Shown: positions 37,285 through 47,600 of the stretch, one piece after another
How positions within the stretch are numbered: the first letter of the stretch is position 1
Layout of the letters: each line of letters opens with the position of its first letter
Source: Tessaracoccus rhinocerotis
Lineage (GTDB): Bacteria > Actinomycetota > Actinomycetes > Propionibacteriales > Propionibacteriaceae
Direction: 5' to 3'
Assembly (NCBI RefSeq): GCF_007197885.1
Contig: NZ_VKKG01000005.1
Coordinates: 248,001-312,000, forward strand
Length of the DNA: 64,000 bases
Program-made: the position numbers and the translations under genes
Notes under the pieces: model-generated
What the model saw: only the letters and a program-made list of their open reading frames with translations
Databases searched by the model: none
What the model was told of the DNA's origin: nothing

Positions 37285-39195
37285 TCAGCCGTCCTGGGCG
37301 GGTGTGGTCTTGAGGACGCTGAGCAGGAACTCGTGGTTGTCGGCGGTCTTGCGCATCCGGGTGAGCAGGAGTTCGAGGGCGCCCTGGTCGTCGAGCCCGG
37401 AGAGCGCACGACGCAGCTTCCACATGATGTTCAGCTCGTCGCGGCCGAGGAGCAGCTCCTCGCGCCGGGTGCCGGAGCCGTCGACGTCGATCGCCGGGAA
37501 GATCCGCTTGTTGGCCAGCTCGCGGCGCAGGCGCAGCTCCATGTTTCCGGTGCCCTTGAACTCCTCGAAGATCACCTCGTCCATCTTGGAGCCGGTCTCG
37601 ATGAGGGCCGTCGCGAGGATGGTGAGTGAGCCACCGTTCTCGATGTTGCGGGCCGCACCGAAGAACTTCTTCGGCGGGTACAGCGCGGCGGAGTCCACAC
37701 CACCGGACAGGATTCGGCCGGACGCGGGGGCGGCCAGATTGTAGGCGCGGCCCAGGCGGGTGATGCCGTCGAGGAGGACGACCACGTCGTGCCCCAGTTC
37801 CACGAGCCGCTTGGCCCGCTCGATCGCCAGCTCGGCGACCACGGTGTGGTCCTCGGCGGGCCGGTCGAAGGTGGAGGCGATGACCTCGCCGGAGACGCTG
37901 CGCTGGAAGTCTGTGACCTCCTCGGGACGCTCGTCCACCAGGACCACCATCAGGTGGACCTCCGGGTTGTTGGCCGCGATCGCGTTGGCGATGGCCTGCA
38001 TGACCATCGTCTTGCCCGCCTTGGGCGGGGACACGATCAGGCCACGCTGGCCCTTGCCGATGGGCGAGACCATGTCGATGATGCGGCCGGTCAGGTTCGC
38101 GCTGGCGGTCTCGAGCTTGAGGCGCTCCTGCGGGTAGAGCGGCGTCAGCTTCGAGAACTCGGGACGGTTCTTCGCCTTCTCCGGGTCGTCGCCGTTGATG
38201 GAGTCGATCCGCACCAGCGGGCTGTACTTCTCCTTGCGCTCCCCGTCGCGGGGGGTGCGGATTGCGCCGGCGATGACGTCGCCACGACGCAGGCCGTACT
38301 TGCGGACCGTGGACATCGGCAGGTAGGCGTCGTTCTGGCCGGGCAGGTAGCCGGTGGTGCGGACGAACGCGTAGTTGTCGAGGATGTCGACGATGCCGGA
38401 GGTGTTGGCGAGGACGTCGTCCTCGCTGACGCTCGGCTCGTTCTCGTAGCGCTCCATGCCCTGGTTGCCGCGGCTGCTGCCGCGACGGTTCTGGCGGTCG
38501 CGAGTCCGACGCCGGCGGCCACGGCGGCCACCCTGGCTGTCGTCGTCGTCATAGCGGTTGCTGTTGCTTCCGCCGCCACCGCTGTTGTTGCTGCTCTGGT
38601 TGTTCTGCTGCGGCTCGGGGGCGGGCGCCACCTTGCCCTGCTGCTGGCCACCACCGGTGCCCATGGCAGCAGCGAGCCGCTCGCCCACCTCGTCGTTGAC
38701 CTGCTCCTGCGAAACGCGGTCGCCACGCTCGCGGTCCCGGCCACGACGGCGGCGGTTGCCCCGGCCATCATTCGAGGAGTTGTCTCCCCCGCCGGTGTTC
38801 TCGCCACCGCCGGCATTCCCGCCTGCGGCACGTTTGCCGGAGGGGTCCTGAGCGCCGACGTCACCGGACTGCTGCTGGGCCGATGTCAGCCTCTGGCCGA
38901 CGGCGTCAGCCACGGACTGCTGGTCCTGCCGGGAGCGGTCCTGCTTGCCGGACGCGGTCTCGACGGCCAGCGCAGGCTGGGTGTCGGAGGTCGGCGCTTC
39001 GGACTTCTGGGTGCGACGGGACTGGCCACGCGAAGCCTCGCTGCCCTGCGCCTGGGGCTTGGACCCGGCGGCGGCGATGGCGGCGACGAGGTCCCCCTTG
39101 CGCATTGCGGAGACACCACGAAGGCCCATCCCTGCGGCGACGGACTTGAGTTCAGCCAGCTTCATGCCCGCCAGGTTGGTACCGGTATCGGTCAC
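37285..39195 (-). CDS. rho: Transcription termination factor Rho with long disordered insertion
   Basis: A 636-residue hexameric RNA helicase, about 215 residues longer than E. coli Rho. Residues 8-44 form the Rho N-terminal helical domain. Residues about 45-245 are a disordered Gly/Asn/Gln/Arg-rich insertion with RRRR tracts. The RNA-binding cold-shock domain follows (VSEDDVLANTSGIVDIL), then the ATPase core with Walker A PPKAGKT and Walker B VVVLLDGITRL. The GTG start at 39195 follows GGAAGGA by five bases. A promoter with a 130-base leader is visible upstream. Confidence 0.95.
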   Translation of the reverse strand: MTDTGTNLAGMKLAELKSVAAGMGLRGVSAMRKGDLVAAIAAAGSKPQAQGSEASRGQSRRTQKSEAPTSDTQPALAVETASGKQDRSRQDQQSVADAVGQRLTSAQQQSGDVGAQDPSGKRAAGGNAGGGENTGGGDNSSNDGRGNRRRRGRDRERGDRVSQEQVNDEVGERLAAAMGTGGGQQQGKVAPAPEPQQNNQSSNNSGGGGSNSNRYDDDDSQGGRRGRRRRTRDRQNRRGSSRGNQGMERYENEPSVSEDDVLANTSGIVDILDNYAFVRTTGYLPGQNDAYLPMSTVRKYGLRRGDVIAGAIRTPRDGERKEKYSPLVRIDSINGDDPEKAKNRPEFSKLTPLYPQERLKLETASANLTGRIIDMVSPIGKGQRGLIVSPPKAGKTMVMQAIANAIAANNPEVHLMVVLVDERPEEVTDFQRSVSGEVIASTFDRPAEDHTVVAELAIERAKRLVELGHDVVVLLDGITRLGRAYNLAAPASGRILSGGVDSAALYPPKKFFGAARNIENGGSLTILATALIETGSKMDEVIFEEFKGTGNMELRLRRELANKRIFPAIDVDGSGTRREELLLGRDELNIMWKLRRALSGLDDQGALELLLTRMRKTADNHEFLLSVLKTTPAQDG

Positions 39196-39337
39196 GGATT
39201 TCCTTCCAAGGATTCACCGGGGACGGGCCTGGGTACAGGGGGTCCACCGGAGGTCAAGAATTTAGTCACCACTCGGCGCAGCTCAGGCAGCCTGAAAAGA
39301 GAGGGGCTGGGCGCCATCTGTGTGGATTGACCTCTAA

Positions 39338-39366
39338 AGGCTAGCACCGCGGCGCCGCAACTCCAA
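39338..39366 (-). promoter_or_regulatory. Candidate promoter of rho
   Basis: On the minus strand TTGGAG (39361-39366) and TAGCCT (39338-39343) are spaced by 17 bases. Transcription would start near 39331, giving rho a leader of about 135 bases. Confidence 0.5.
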
Positions 39367-39380
39367 GCAGGAACCCGGCC

Positions 39381-40274
39381 CTAGCCGAGCCGCTGGAGCT
39401 GCACGCCACCGCCGATTGCCGGTGCGTGCCGCGCGAAACCCTCCGCGACAAGGGCGTCTCCCGGGGCGAGCTGTTCCTGCGTGCCGACGGCGAAGACCGT
39501 CGGGCCAGCGCCGGAAATCGTGGCGGGCACCCCGAGTTCCCGCAGTGCCAGCACCAGGTCGTAGGAGGGTCGCATCAATTCGGCTCGGTATGCCTGGTGG
39601 AGCCGGTCCCGCGTGGCGGCCAGCAGCAGGTCGGGGCGGCGCTCCAGCGCCAGGGGCAGCGCGGCCGAGGCGATCGCCTGCGCAACGGCGTCACGGCGGG
39701 GCACCTCGTCGGGCAGGACGGAGCGCGCGCCGGCGGTGCCGACCTCGAAGGCGGGGATCCACACCCGGGTGCCGATGGTGGCGGGCACCCGCAACCTGAC
39801 CAGCTCCACGTCGTCGCCGTCGAACCATCCCAGGATGGCGCCGCCCCAGACCGCAGCCCCGGCGTTGTCCGGATGGCCCTCGATGCGGCTGGAGACCCGC
39901 GTCAGCTCGGCCCGGTCCAGTTCCAGTCCGGGGTGCGCGATCCCCCATGCGAAGGCAAGCCCGGCCACGATCGCCGAGGCCGACGACCCGAGGCCGCGAG
40001 AGTGCGGGATCCGGTTGGTGCAGCGCAGCTCCATGGCGTGTCGCCGGCCGCCCCATTCGGCCAGGCCCACGTCCAGCGAACGCAGCACGAGATGCGTCTC
40101 GTCCAGCGGTACCTGGTGGGCGCCCTCACCGTCGACGACCACCGTGGTGGCGCCGGGGCCGTCCTTGAGCTCGAGCTCCAGCTCGTCCTCGATGTCGAGG
40201 GCGATGCCGACGCAGTCGAAACCCGATCCGACGTTCGCGGTGGTGCCGGGCACCCTGACCCGTAGCACCGTCAA
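39381..40274 (-). CDS. thrB: Homoserine kinase
   Basis: A 297-residue GHMP kinase that phosphorylates homoserine for threonine synthesis. The ATP-binding loop is PHSRGLGSSASA, and the N-terminal strand motif is VPGTTANVGSGFDCVG. I chose TTG 40274 because GAGGG lies eight bases upstream within the end of hom; GTG 40268 is an alternative. The gene is separated from the hom stop by one base. Threonine synthase, often between hom and thrB, is absent. Confidence 0.92.
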   Translation of the reverse strand: MTVLRVRVPGTTANVGSGFDCVGIALDIEDELELELKDGPGATTVVVDGEGAHQVPLDETHLVLRSLDVGLAEWGGRRHAMELRCTNRIPHSRGLGSSASAIVAGLAFAWGIAHPGLELDRAELTRVSSRIEGHPDNAGAAVWGGAILGWFDGDDVELVRLRVPATIGTRVWIPAFEVGTAGARSVLPDEVPRRDAVAQAIASAALPLALERRPDLLLAATRDRLHQAYRAELMRPSYDLVLALRELGVPATISGAGPTVFAVGTQEQLAPGDALVAEGFARHAPAIGGGVQLQRLG

Positions 40275-40275
40275 C

Positions 40276-41592
40276 TCAGCTGCCCTCGACACGCATGTAG
40301 TTGACACCGGTGCCGACGAACGACGCCTCGGCCAGTTCGGCGAGCACGCCGGCGAGGTCCGTCTCGCTCGCCTCGTGGGTCATCACGCCGAGCCGCGCGG
40401 CGAAGCCGTCGCGCCGTTCGAGGCCCTCGAGGTAGGACTGCTGCACGGTCTGGAGCGACACGTTGTGGCGTGCGAACACCGTGGCGCAGGCCGCGAGGAC
40501 TCCGGGGCGGTCCTCCACGTCGAAGCTGATGTAGTAGCGGGCGGTCGCGTCGCCGATGGGCGCCACCTCGCGCTTCATGTAGCCGGTCTGGACGTGCGCC
40601 GCACTGCCGCGCAGGCGGTTGCGGGCCGCCGTCACGACGTCGCCCATCACCGCGCTGGCGGTCGGGGCCCCACCGGCGCCTGCACCCAGGAACATCAGCT
40701 GTCCGGCGTCGCGGGAGTCGACGAAGATGGCGTTGAAGGCGCCGGAGACCGACGCCAGGGGGTGGGTCTTGGGAACCATCGTGGGGTGGACCTTGACGAT
40801 CACGCGCGGCTCGTCGTCGTTGGTCAACTTCGTGATGGCCAGCAGTTTCACCACGCAGCCCATCGCGTCCGCGGCGGCAATGTCGTCGGCGGTGACGGAG
40901 GTGATCCCCTCACAGAACACGTCGCTCTGGCGCACGTCGGTGTGGAACGCCAGCCCTGCCAGGATCGCGGCCTTGGCGGCAGCGTCGTGGCCCTCGACGT
41001 CCGCCGTCGGGTCCGCCTCCGCGAAACCAAGGTCCTGCGCCTGCTGCAGCGCCTCCTCGAACGAGAGGCTCGCGGTGGTCATCTTGTCCAGGATGTAGTT
41101 GGTGGTGCCGTTGACGATGCCCATCACGGCGCGGATCTCGTCGCCGACGAGCGACTCTCGCAGCGGCCGGATGATCGGAATGGCGCCGGCGACGGCTGCC
41201 TCGTAGTAGAGGTCCACCTCGTTGTCGTTGGCGGTCGCGGAGAGCTTGGCCATGTCCTGGGCGAGCAGCGCCTTGTTGGCCGTGATGACGGACGCGCCGC
41301 TGCGCATCGCGGCCAGCACGAGGCTGCGCGCCGGCTCGATGCCACCGATGACCTCGATCACCACGTCGATGTCACCGCGGGTCACCAGCCCCATGGAGTC
41401 CGTGGTGAACAGCGAGGAGTCGATTCCGGCGCGCTCGATGCCCTCGCGGCGCACGCCGATGCCGACGAGTTCGAGGCGACGCCCGACGCGTGACTCCAGG
41501 GTGTCGCCCTCCGCCAGGAGCACCCGGGCCACCTGCGACCCGACGACGCCTGCGCCCAGCAGCGCCACCTTCAATGGTCCGTTCTCAGCCAT
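40276..41592 (-). CDS. hom: Homoserine dehydrogenase
   Basis: A 438-residue monofunctional enzyme reducing aspartate semialdehyde to homoserine. The Rossmann loop is LLGAGVVGSQVARVL, the catalytic domain holds GIVNGTTNYIL and the essential Lys/Asp pair, and an ACT domain (FDVEDRPGVLAACA) at the C-terminus allows threonine feedback. ATG 41592 has AGGGGAG six bases upstream; GTG 41598, overlapping the lysA stop, is possible. Confidence 0.94.
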   Translation of the reverse strand: MAENGPLKVALLGAGVVGSQVARVLLAEGDTLESRVGRRLELVGIGVRREGIERAGIDSSLFTTDSMGLVTRGDIDVVIEVIGGIEPARSLVLAAMRSGASVITANKALLAQDMAKLSATANDNEVDLYYEAAVAGAIPIIRPLRESLVGDEIRAVMGIVNGTTNYILDKMTTASLSFEEALQQAQDLGFAEADPTADVEGHDAAAKAAILAGLAFHTDVRQSDVFCEGITSVTADDIAAADAMGCVVKLLAITKLTNDDEPRVIVKVHPTMVPKTHPLASVSGAFNAIFVDSRDAGQLMFLGAGAGGAPTASAVMGDVVTAARNRLRGSAAHVQTGYMKREVAPIGDATARYYISFDVEDRPGVLAACATVFARHNVSLQTVQQSYLEGLERRDGFAARLGVMTHEASETDLAGVLAELAEASFVGTGVNYMRVEGS

Positions 41593-41594
41593 GT

Positions 41595-42998
41595 TCACTC
41601 CCCTACGTCCAGTCGCATCAGGTCTTCCAGGGTCTCCCGGCGCAGCATCGTGGTGACCTCGCCGTCCCGGACGCCCAGCAGGGGCGGCCTGGGAACCTGG
41701 TTGTAGTTGCTGGCCATGGCGCGCGCATACGCCCCGGAGGCCGGCACGGCGATCAGGTCACCGGGAGCGATGTCGCGCGGCAGGAACACGTAGCGGATCA
41801 GGATGTCGCCCCCCTCGCAGTGCTTGCCGACCACGCGGCACAACACCGGCGCAGCGTCCGAGTTGCGGTTCGCGATCACGCACGAGTACTCCGCCGCGTA
41901 CAGGGCGGGACGGATGTTGTCGCTCATGCCGCCGTCGACCGAGACGTAGACGCGGGCCTTGTTGTTCTCGACCTCGACCACCTTGACCGTGCCCACCTCG
42001 TAGATGGCCACGCCCGCGGGCCCACAGATCGCCCGCCCGGGTTCGATGGAGAGCCGGGGGCGCTCCAGGCCGAGCGCCAGGCACTCGTGGTCGATGAGTT
42101 CCTCGAAGGCTGCCGCGAGGTCCGGGGTCGGCATTGGTGCGTCCGCAGAGACGTAGGCGATCCCGAAGCCGCCACCGAGGTCGAGCTCGGGCAGCTCGGC
42201 ACCGGTGGCGGTGCGGAACTGGTGTGCGAGCTTGAGCGTCCGTCGGATGGCGACCTCGAAGCCGGCCGTCTCGAAGATCTGGGAGCCGATGTGGCTGTGG
42301 ATGCCGAGGAGGTCGATCACGTCGGAGGTGTGGCACCGCACCAGGCCGGTCAGTGCCTGCCCGGAGCTGATCGACAGACCGAACTTCTGGTCCTCGTGGG
42401 CGGTGGCGATGTACTCGTGGGTGTGGGCCTCGACACCGGTGGTGACGCGGACCATCGCCCTGGCCCGGACCCCGAGCTCGCGGCAGAGGGCCTCGATGCG
42501 GTCGATCTCGTCGAACGAGTCGACGATGATGCGGCCCACGCCCTGCTCGAGCGCGAACCGGATTTCTTCGACCGACTTGTTGTTGCCGTGGAAGCCGAGC
42601 CGCGCGGCGGGCATGCCGCCGGCCAGGGCCACCTTCATCTCACCCATGGTGGTGACGTCGAGACTGAGGCCCTCCTCAGCCACCCAGCGTGCAACCGTGC
42701 GTGTCAGCAGGGCCTTGCCCGCGTAGTAGATCTCCCAGCCCTTGAAGCTCTCCCGGAAGGCTGCCGCTCGGGCGCGGAAGTCGGCCTCGTCGATCACGTA
42801 GGCCGCCGTACCGTACTCGCGTGCGACGTCGACCAGGGAGGCACCGCCGACGACCACCGCTCCTGCCTCGTCCCGGTGCGTCCCGGACGGCCACAGTTTG
42901 GGGTCCAGGGCGTTGAGGTCCGCGGGCAGCTCCAACCACTGCGGCCCCGCCTGTGCGACGTCCGCGTGGATGGATCCGGCGATGTGGGTGTGCGTCAT
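41595..42998 (-). CDS. lysA: Diaminopimelate decarboxylase
   Basis: A 467-residue PLP enzyme that makes lysine from meso-diaminopimelate. The PLP lysine is in YAGKALL, substrate specificity residues are in GFHGNNKS, and the other active-site half carries GKHCEGGD. ATG 42998 is preferred to an upstream in-frame start because the leading residues MSDAERHI.. are not family-like and a CAGGCT motif lies eight bases before it. It heads the lysA-hom-thrB operon and is divergent from tRNA-Arg; argS, which often precedes it, is not here. Confidence 0.94.
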   Translation of the reverse strand: MTHTHIAGSIHADVAQAGPQWLELPADLNALDPKLWPSGTHRDEAGAVVVGGASLVDVAREYGTAAYVIDEADFRARAAAFRESFKGWEIYYAGKALLTRTVARWVAEEGLSLDVTTMGEMKVALAGGMPAARLGFHGNNKSVEEIRFALEQGVGRIIVDSFDEIDRIEALCRELGVRARAMVRVTTGVEAHTHEYIATAHEDQKFGLSISSGQALTGLVRCHTSDVIDLLGIHSHIGSQIFETAGFEVAIRRTLKLAHQFRTATGAELPELDLGGGFGIAYVSADAPMPTPDLAAAFEELIDHECLALGLERPRLSIEPGRAICGPAGVAIYEVGTVKVVEVENNKARVYVSVDGGMSDNIRPALYAAEYSCVIANRNSDAAPVLCRVVGKHCEGGDILIRYVFLPRDIAPGDLIAVPASGAYARAMASNYNQVPRPPLLGVRDGEVTTMLRRETLEDLMRLDVGE

Positions 42999-43006
42999 GG
43001 TCTCCA

Positions 43007-43012
43007 AGCCTG
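43007..43012 (-). promoter_or_regulatory. Possible -10 element of the lysA operon
   Basis: On the minus strand CAGGCT ends eight bases before ATG 42998. No convincing -35 is seen. Confidence 0.35.
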
Positions 43013-43152
43013 CCAGATGGGACACCCGCCCCGCGATGTGGCGTTCAGCATCGGACATCCGCGGCGCCTGCGAGGCTGCCGCGGTGGCAGGTGTCAGGAA
43101 TGGGTCCAGATCTTTGCTAACCTTTGCAGGTCGCTTCGGCGACGGGCCACAA

Positions 43153-43224
43153 GCCCCCGTAGCTCAGGGGATAGAGCACCGCCCTCCGGAGGCGGGAGCC
43201 GAGGTTCGAATCCTCGCGGGGGCG
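43153..43224 (+). tRNA. tRNA-Arg (anticodon CCG)
   Basis: The sequence folds as a cloverleaf: acceptor GCCCCCG pairs with CGGGGGC (43217-43223), discriminator G at 43224, anticodon stem CCGCC/GGCGG, loop CTCCGGA with anticodon CCG, and T arm CGAGG-TTCGAAT-CCTCG. It decodes CGG. The CCA end is not encoded. The following gene starts 39 bases downstream. Confidence 0.95.
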
Positions 43225-43263
43225 CTTTTCATGCGCATCGGTAGCACCAGTGAAGGGACGCCA

Positions 43264-44595
43264 GTGACAGGCCACACTGAGCAAGCCGTCCGGCCCGCCC
43301 AGGGCTGGCTCCCGGCGCTCGGCCTGGCAGCACTGTTCGTCCTGGTCACCTTCATCACGTTCCAGATCTGGCAGCTAGAGGCCGTCAAGTTCGTCGAGAA
43401 CGACATCAGCTACTACGGCTACCACCTCAACGACATGCTGGTGAACGGCAACGAAGTCATGGCCGAGTACCCGCTGCCCGCCGTGTGGATTCTGCAGGCG
43501 ATCTACACCGTCGGCGGCGGCTGGCAGACCTGGGCACCCTGGTTCTCGGGCTTCATGCTGGCGCTCACCGGGATCGTCGCCATCACGCTGTTCCGACGCG
43601 ACAACGCTCGCGGCGCACTGTTCTGGATCTTGTTCATGGGCGCCTGCGGCCCAATCGTGTGGTTCCGCTTCGACCTCATCCCCGCTGCCCTCGTGGCCTG
43701 GGCGTGCCTGTGGATCACCGCCCATCCGCGCATCGCCGGCGCCCTCGTCGCCATTGGCGCCTCTGTGAAGCTCTGGCCTGCCCTGCTCGCCTTCCCGATG
43801 GCCGCCCCGAACCCGTTGCGACGCACCAAGGGTCGGCAACGCGTCCTGTCCTTCCTGGTGGTCGGCCTGGTGCTGGGAACGGCCTCCCTGGTGGCGGTCG
43901 GATGGGAGCGCTCCGCCTCCCCGATCACGTGGCAGGGAGAGCGGGGGCTGCAGCAGGAGTCGGTGCCGGCCACACCGCTGATGTTCCTGCGCACCTTCAC
44001 GGACTCCCCCGCCTGGCGCGTCTTCCTCTCTGAGTACAACGCGATCGAGCTCGATGGGCCCGGCGTTGAGTTGCTCCTGACCGTCTCCTCCGTGCTCACC
44101 GCCGGATCATTCGTGCTGACCGGACTGCTGGCCTGGCGTCTGGTGCGACGCTTCCGGGCGGACTCCCGGCACCTGCACGAGGCGATGCTGCTGGCGATCC
44201 TCGCGATCGTGCTGGCCACCATCGTGGCCAACAAGACCCTCTCGCCGCAGTACGTGACCTGGCTCGGCGGCCCCGTCGCAGCGCTGCTGCTGGCCCGACG
44301 CTCGGAATGGCTGCGGCGACCCTTGGTCGTGCTGTCGGTGGCCATGGTCGTCGTGGCCGGATTGACGCAGTACACCTACCCGTGGGGGACCCACGGGATC
44401 ATGGCCCTGCCCAACGGATCGGGGCTGGAAACCTCCATGCTCATCCTGCGCAACCTCCTACTGGTGGCGTTGCTCGGGTACACGACACGGCTCGCGTGGC
44501 GCGCCACGTCGCGCCCCGAGGGGGAGGCCTCCCGACTCGAGGGGGCCGAGACGGAGCAGGACTCCGAGGAGGCCGTCAGCGCTGGCGCGGGCTGA
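43264..44595 (+). CDS. Polytopic membrane glycosyltransferase, GT87-like
   Basis: A 443-residue membrane protein with about eleven hydrophobic segments and the architecture of polyprenyl-phosphate-sugar-dependent GT-C enzymes. The acidic pair after the first helix is NDISYYGYH, and the WFRFDLIPAALVAWA and GASVKLWPALLAFP segments are typical of GT87/DUF2029. GTG 43264 is chosen because GAAGGG lies six bases upstream; ATG 43231 sits only six bases from the tRNA. The tail (last 35 residues) is acidic and cytoplasmic. The transferred sugar, perhaps mannose, cannot be read from sequence. Confidence 0.78.
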   Translation: MTGHTEQAVRPAQGWLPALGLAALFVLVTFITFQIWQLEAVKFVENDISYYGYHLNDMLVNGNEVMAEYPLPAVWILQAIYTVGGGWQTWAPWFSGFMLALTGIVAITLFRRDNARGALFWILFMGACGPIVWFRFDLIPAALVAWACLWITAHPRIAGALVAIGASVKLWPALLAFPMAAPNPLRRTKGRQRVLSFLVVGLVLGTASLVAVGWERSASPITWQGERGLQQESVPATPLMFLRTFTDSPAWRVFLSEYNAIELDGPGVELLLTVSSVLTAGSFVLTGLLAWRLVRRFRADSRHLHEAMLLAILAIVLATIVANKTLSPQYVTWLGGPVAALLLARRSEWLRRPLVVLSVAMVVVAGLTQYTYPWGTHGIMALPNGSGLETSMLILRNLLLVALLGYTTRLAWRATSRPEGEASRLEGAETEQDSEEAVSAGAG

Positions 44596-44672
44596 CCGCG
44601 ACAGCGTTGACCATTGGGTAAGCTTCCAGTCCGGGGGCACAGCCGCCGGAAGACAACTCACAGAGGGGAATC

Positions 44673-47600
44673 GTGGCCCAGCCACTGGCACACATGTCAT
44701 CATCGGATTCAAAGGACGCTTTCGGCGCCAACTCTTGGTTGATCGACGATATGCGCGATGCGTACGAGACGGATCCGCAGTCGGTCGACGAGGAATGGCG
44801 AGAGTTCTTCTCGAACGGCGCCGCCGGCGCCAGTTCAGTCGCCGAGGACGAGCCCGAGCCCGAGCAGCCGGCGACGAAGCAGGCCAGCCCCGCGGCTTCA
44901 CCCCCCGCCAAGGCCCAGACCGCGGCCAAGCCTGCCAGCGGCAAGCCCGCCGCGGCCAAGGCCGCCCCCGCCAAGTCCCAGGCTGCGAAGCCCGCGGAGA
45001 AGGCCGAGCGGCCCGCCGCCCAGAAGGCGGAGGCCAAGCCCACCCCGACGAAGGCCGAGCCGGCCAAGTCCGGCAAGGAGACCCCGACCGATCCCGGATC
45101 CGGTGCTGGCCTGTCGGCGAACGCGCCCAACCCGAGCCTTCGGCCCGAGCCCACGGGCGCCCAGCCGAAGCTCACCACGATGCGTGGCGCCCCGATGCGC
45201 ACGGCCAAGAACATGGACGCGTCGCTGTCGGTCCCGACCGCCACCTCGGTGCGCAACGTGCCCATGAAGCTGGTGATCGACCAGCGCACCCTGATCAACA
45301 ACTTCCTGCGCACCTCCAAGGGCGGCAAGGTCTCGTTCACGCACATCATCGCCTACGCGATGATCAAGGCCATCCAGGCCATCCCGTCGATGAACGACGC
45401 CTACGACGTGGTCGACGGCAAGCCGACGCACATCCAGAACCCCAGCATCAACATCGGCATCGCGATCGACCTGAAGAAGAAGGACGGCACGCGCCAGCTG
45501 CTCGTCCCGAACGTCAAGGGCTGCGAGTCGCTCAACTTCGCACAGTTCTGGGCCGCGTACGAGGCGCTGGTCACGAAGACCCGCAACGGTGAGCTGACGG
45601 TCGACGACTTCGCCCGCACAACCGCCTCGATCACCAACCCCGGCGGCATCGGCACCAGCCACTCCGTGCCGCGCCTCATGACGGGACAGGGCATGATCCT
45701 CGGTGTCGGCGCCATCGACTACCCGGCCGAGTTCCAGGGCACCTCGATCTCGCGGATCACCGAGATGGGCGTGTCCAAGGTCACCACCCTGACCTCCACC
45801 TACGACCACCGCGTCATCCAGGGCGCCCAGTCGGGCGAGTTCCTCAAGGAGATGCACGAGCTGCTGCTCGGCAAGAACGGTTTCTACGACGAGATCTTCG
45901 AAGCCCTGCGCATCCCGTACGAGCCGTTCCGTTGGTCGAACGACATCTCGGCCCACCGCGCCAGCCAGGTCACCAAGCACGGGCGGGTGCTGGAGCTGAT
46001 CGCTGCGTACCGGTCCTTCGGACACCTCGTCGCAGACACCGATCCGCTCGAGTACCGCCAGCGAGCCGCCGAGGACCTCCGGCTCGAGACCCACGGTCTG
46101 TCCATCTGGGACCTCGACCGCGAGTTCGCCGTCGGCCGCTTCGGCACCGAGGACCGGGGCTACCTGAGCCTGAGGGAGATCCTCGGCATCCTGCAGGACT
46201 CCTACACCCGCACGGTGGCCGTGGAGTACATGCACATCCCTGACCCGGAGCAGCGCAGCTGGTTCCAGAAGCGGATGGAGGTGCCGCGCAGCCCGCTCAC
46301 CCACGACGAGCACATGCACGCCCTGGACAAGCTGAACGAGGCCGAGGTCTTCGAGACCTTCCTCCAGACCAAGTTCGTCGGCCAGAAGCGGTTCTCCCTC
46401 GAGGGCGGCGAGTCGATGATCGTGCTGCTCGACGAGATCTGCCAGCAGGCCGCCAACGACTCCGTCGACGAGGTCTGCATCGGCATGCCCCACCGCGGCC
46501 GACTCAACGTCCTCGCGAACATCGTCGGCAAGAAGTACGCCCAGATCTTCCGCGAGTTCGACGGCTCCCTGGACCCGCGCAGCGGCACCGGCGACGTCAA
46601 GTACCACCTCGGTTCCGAGGGCGCCTTCGTCGCCAGCAACGGCCGGACGATCAAGACCTCCGTGGCTGCCAACCCGTCCCACCTCGAGGCCGTGAACCCG
46701 GTCCTGCAGGGAATCGCCCGCGCGAAGCAGGACGTGCTCGGCTCCGATGACTACCCCGTCCTGCCGCTCCTGCTGCACGGCGACGCCTCGTTCGCCGGCC
46801 AGGGCGTCGTGTTCGAGACCCTGCAGATGAGCCAGCTGCGTGGCTACAAGACGGGCGGTACCATCCACGTCGTCGTCAACAACCAGGTGGGCTTCACAAC
46901 GGCTCCGAGCGAGAGCCGCAGCTCCCTCTACTGCACGGACGTGGCCAAGTCCATCGGTGCGCCCGTGCTCCACATCAACGGCGACGATCCGGACTCGTGC
47001 ATCCGCGCCGCCCGCATCGCCTTCGAGTACCGCCAGAAGTTCCACAAGGACGTCGTCATCGACCTCGTCTGTTACCGCCGTCGCGGTCACAACGAGGGCG
47101 ACGACCCGAGCTTCACCCAGCCGAAGATGTACGACCTGATCGAGCAGAAGCGCTCGGTGCGCCGGCTCTACACGGAGTCCCTGATCGGTCGCGGTGACAT
47201 CTCGATGGCCGACGCCGAGGACGTCATGAACCGGTTCCGCAGCCGGCTCGAGAACGTCTTCAGGGAGGTCCGCGAGGCCCGCAACCAGGACGCACCGGAC
47301 GACGAGTACACGCGGGTCCCCTACTACCCGACCAAGCCCGAGCAGCGCCTGACGGAGATCACCCCGGAGACTCTGGAGCTGATCTCGAGGGTGCACACCG
47401 AGCTGCCCGACGGCTTCACCGGCCACCCCAAGGTGCTGCCGCAGGTGCAGCGGCGCGCGGACCAGATCCTCAACGGCCCCATCGACTGGGCGACCGCGGA
47501 GATTCTGGCCTTCGGCTCGCTGCTGCTGGAGAACCGTCCGGTCCGACTGACCGGGCAGGACTCCCGCCGCGGCACGTTCTCGCAGCGATTCGCAGCGATC

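Noticed and set aside
43225-43236. GCGC-TTTTC-ATGCGC after tRNA-Arg as a terminator
   Set aside because: The possible stem is only four bases, too weak to call.
44607-44624. TTGACC and TAAGCT upstream of kgd as a promoter
   Set aside because: The spacer is only six bases, far too short for a -35/-10 pair; TAAGCT alone may still be a -10.
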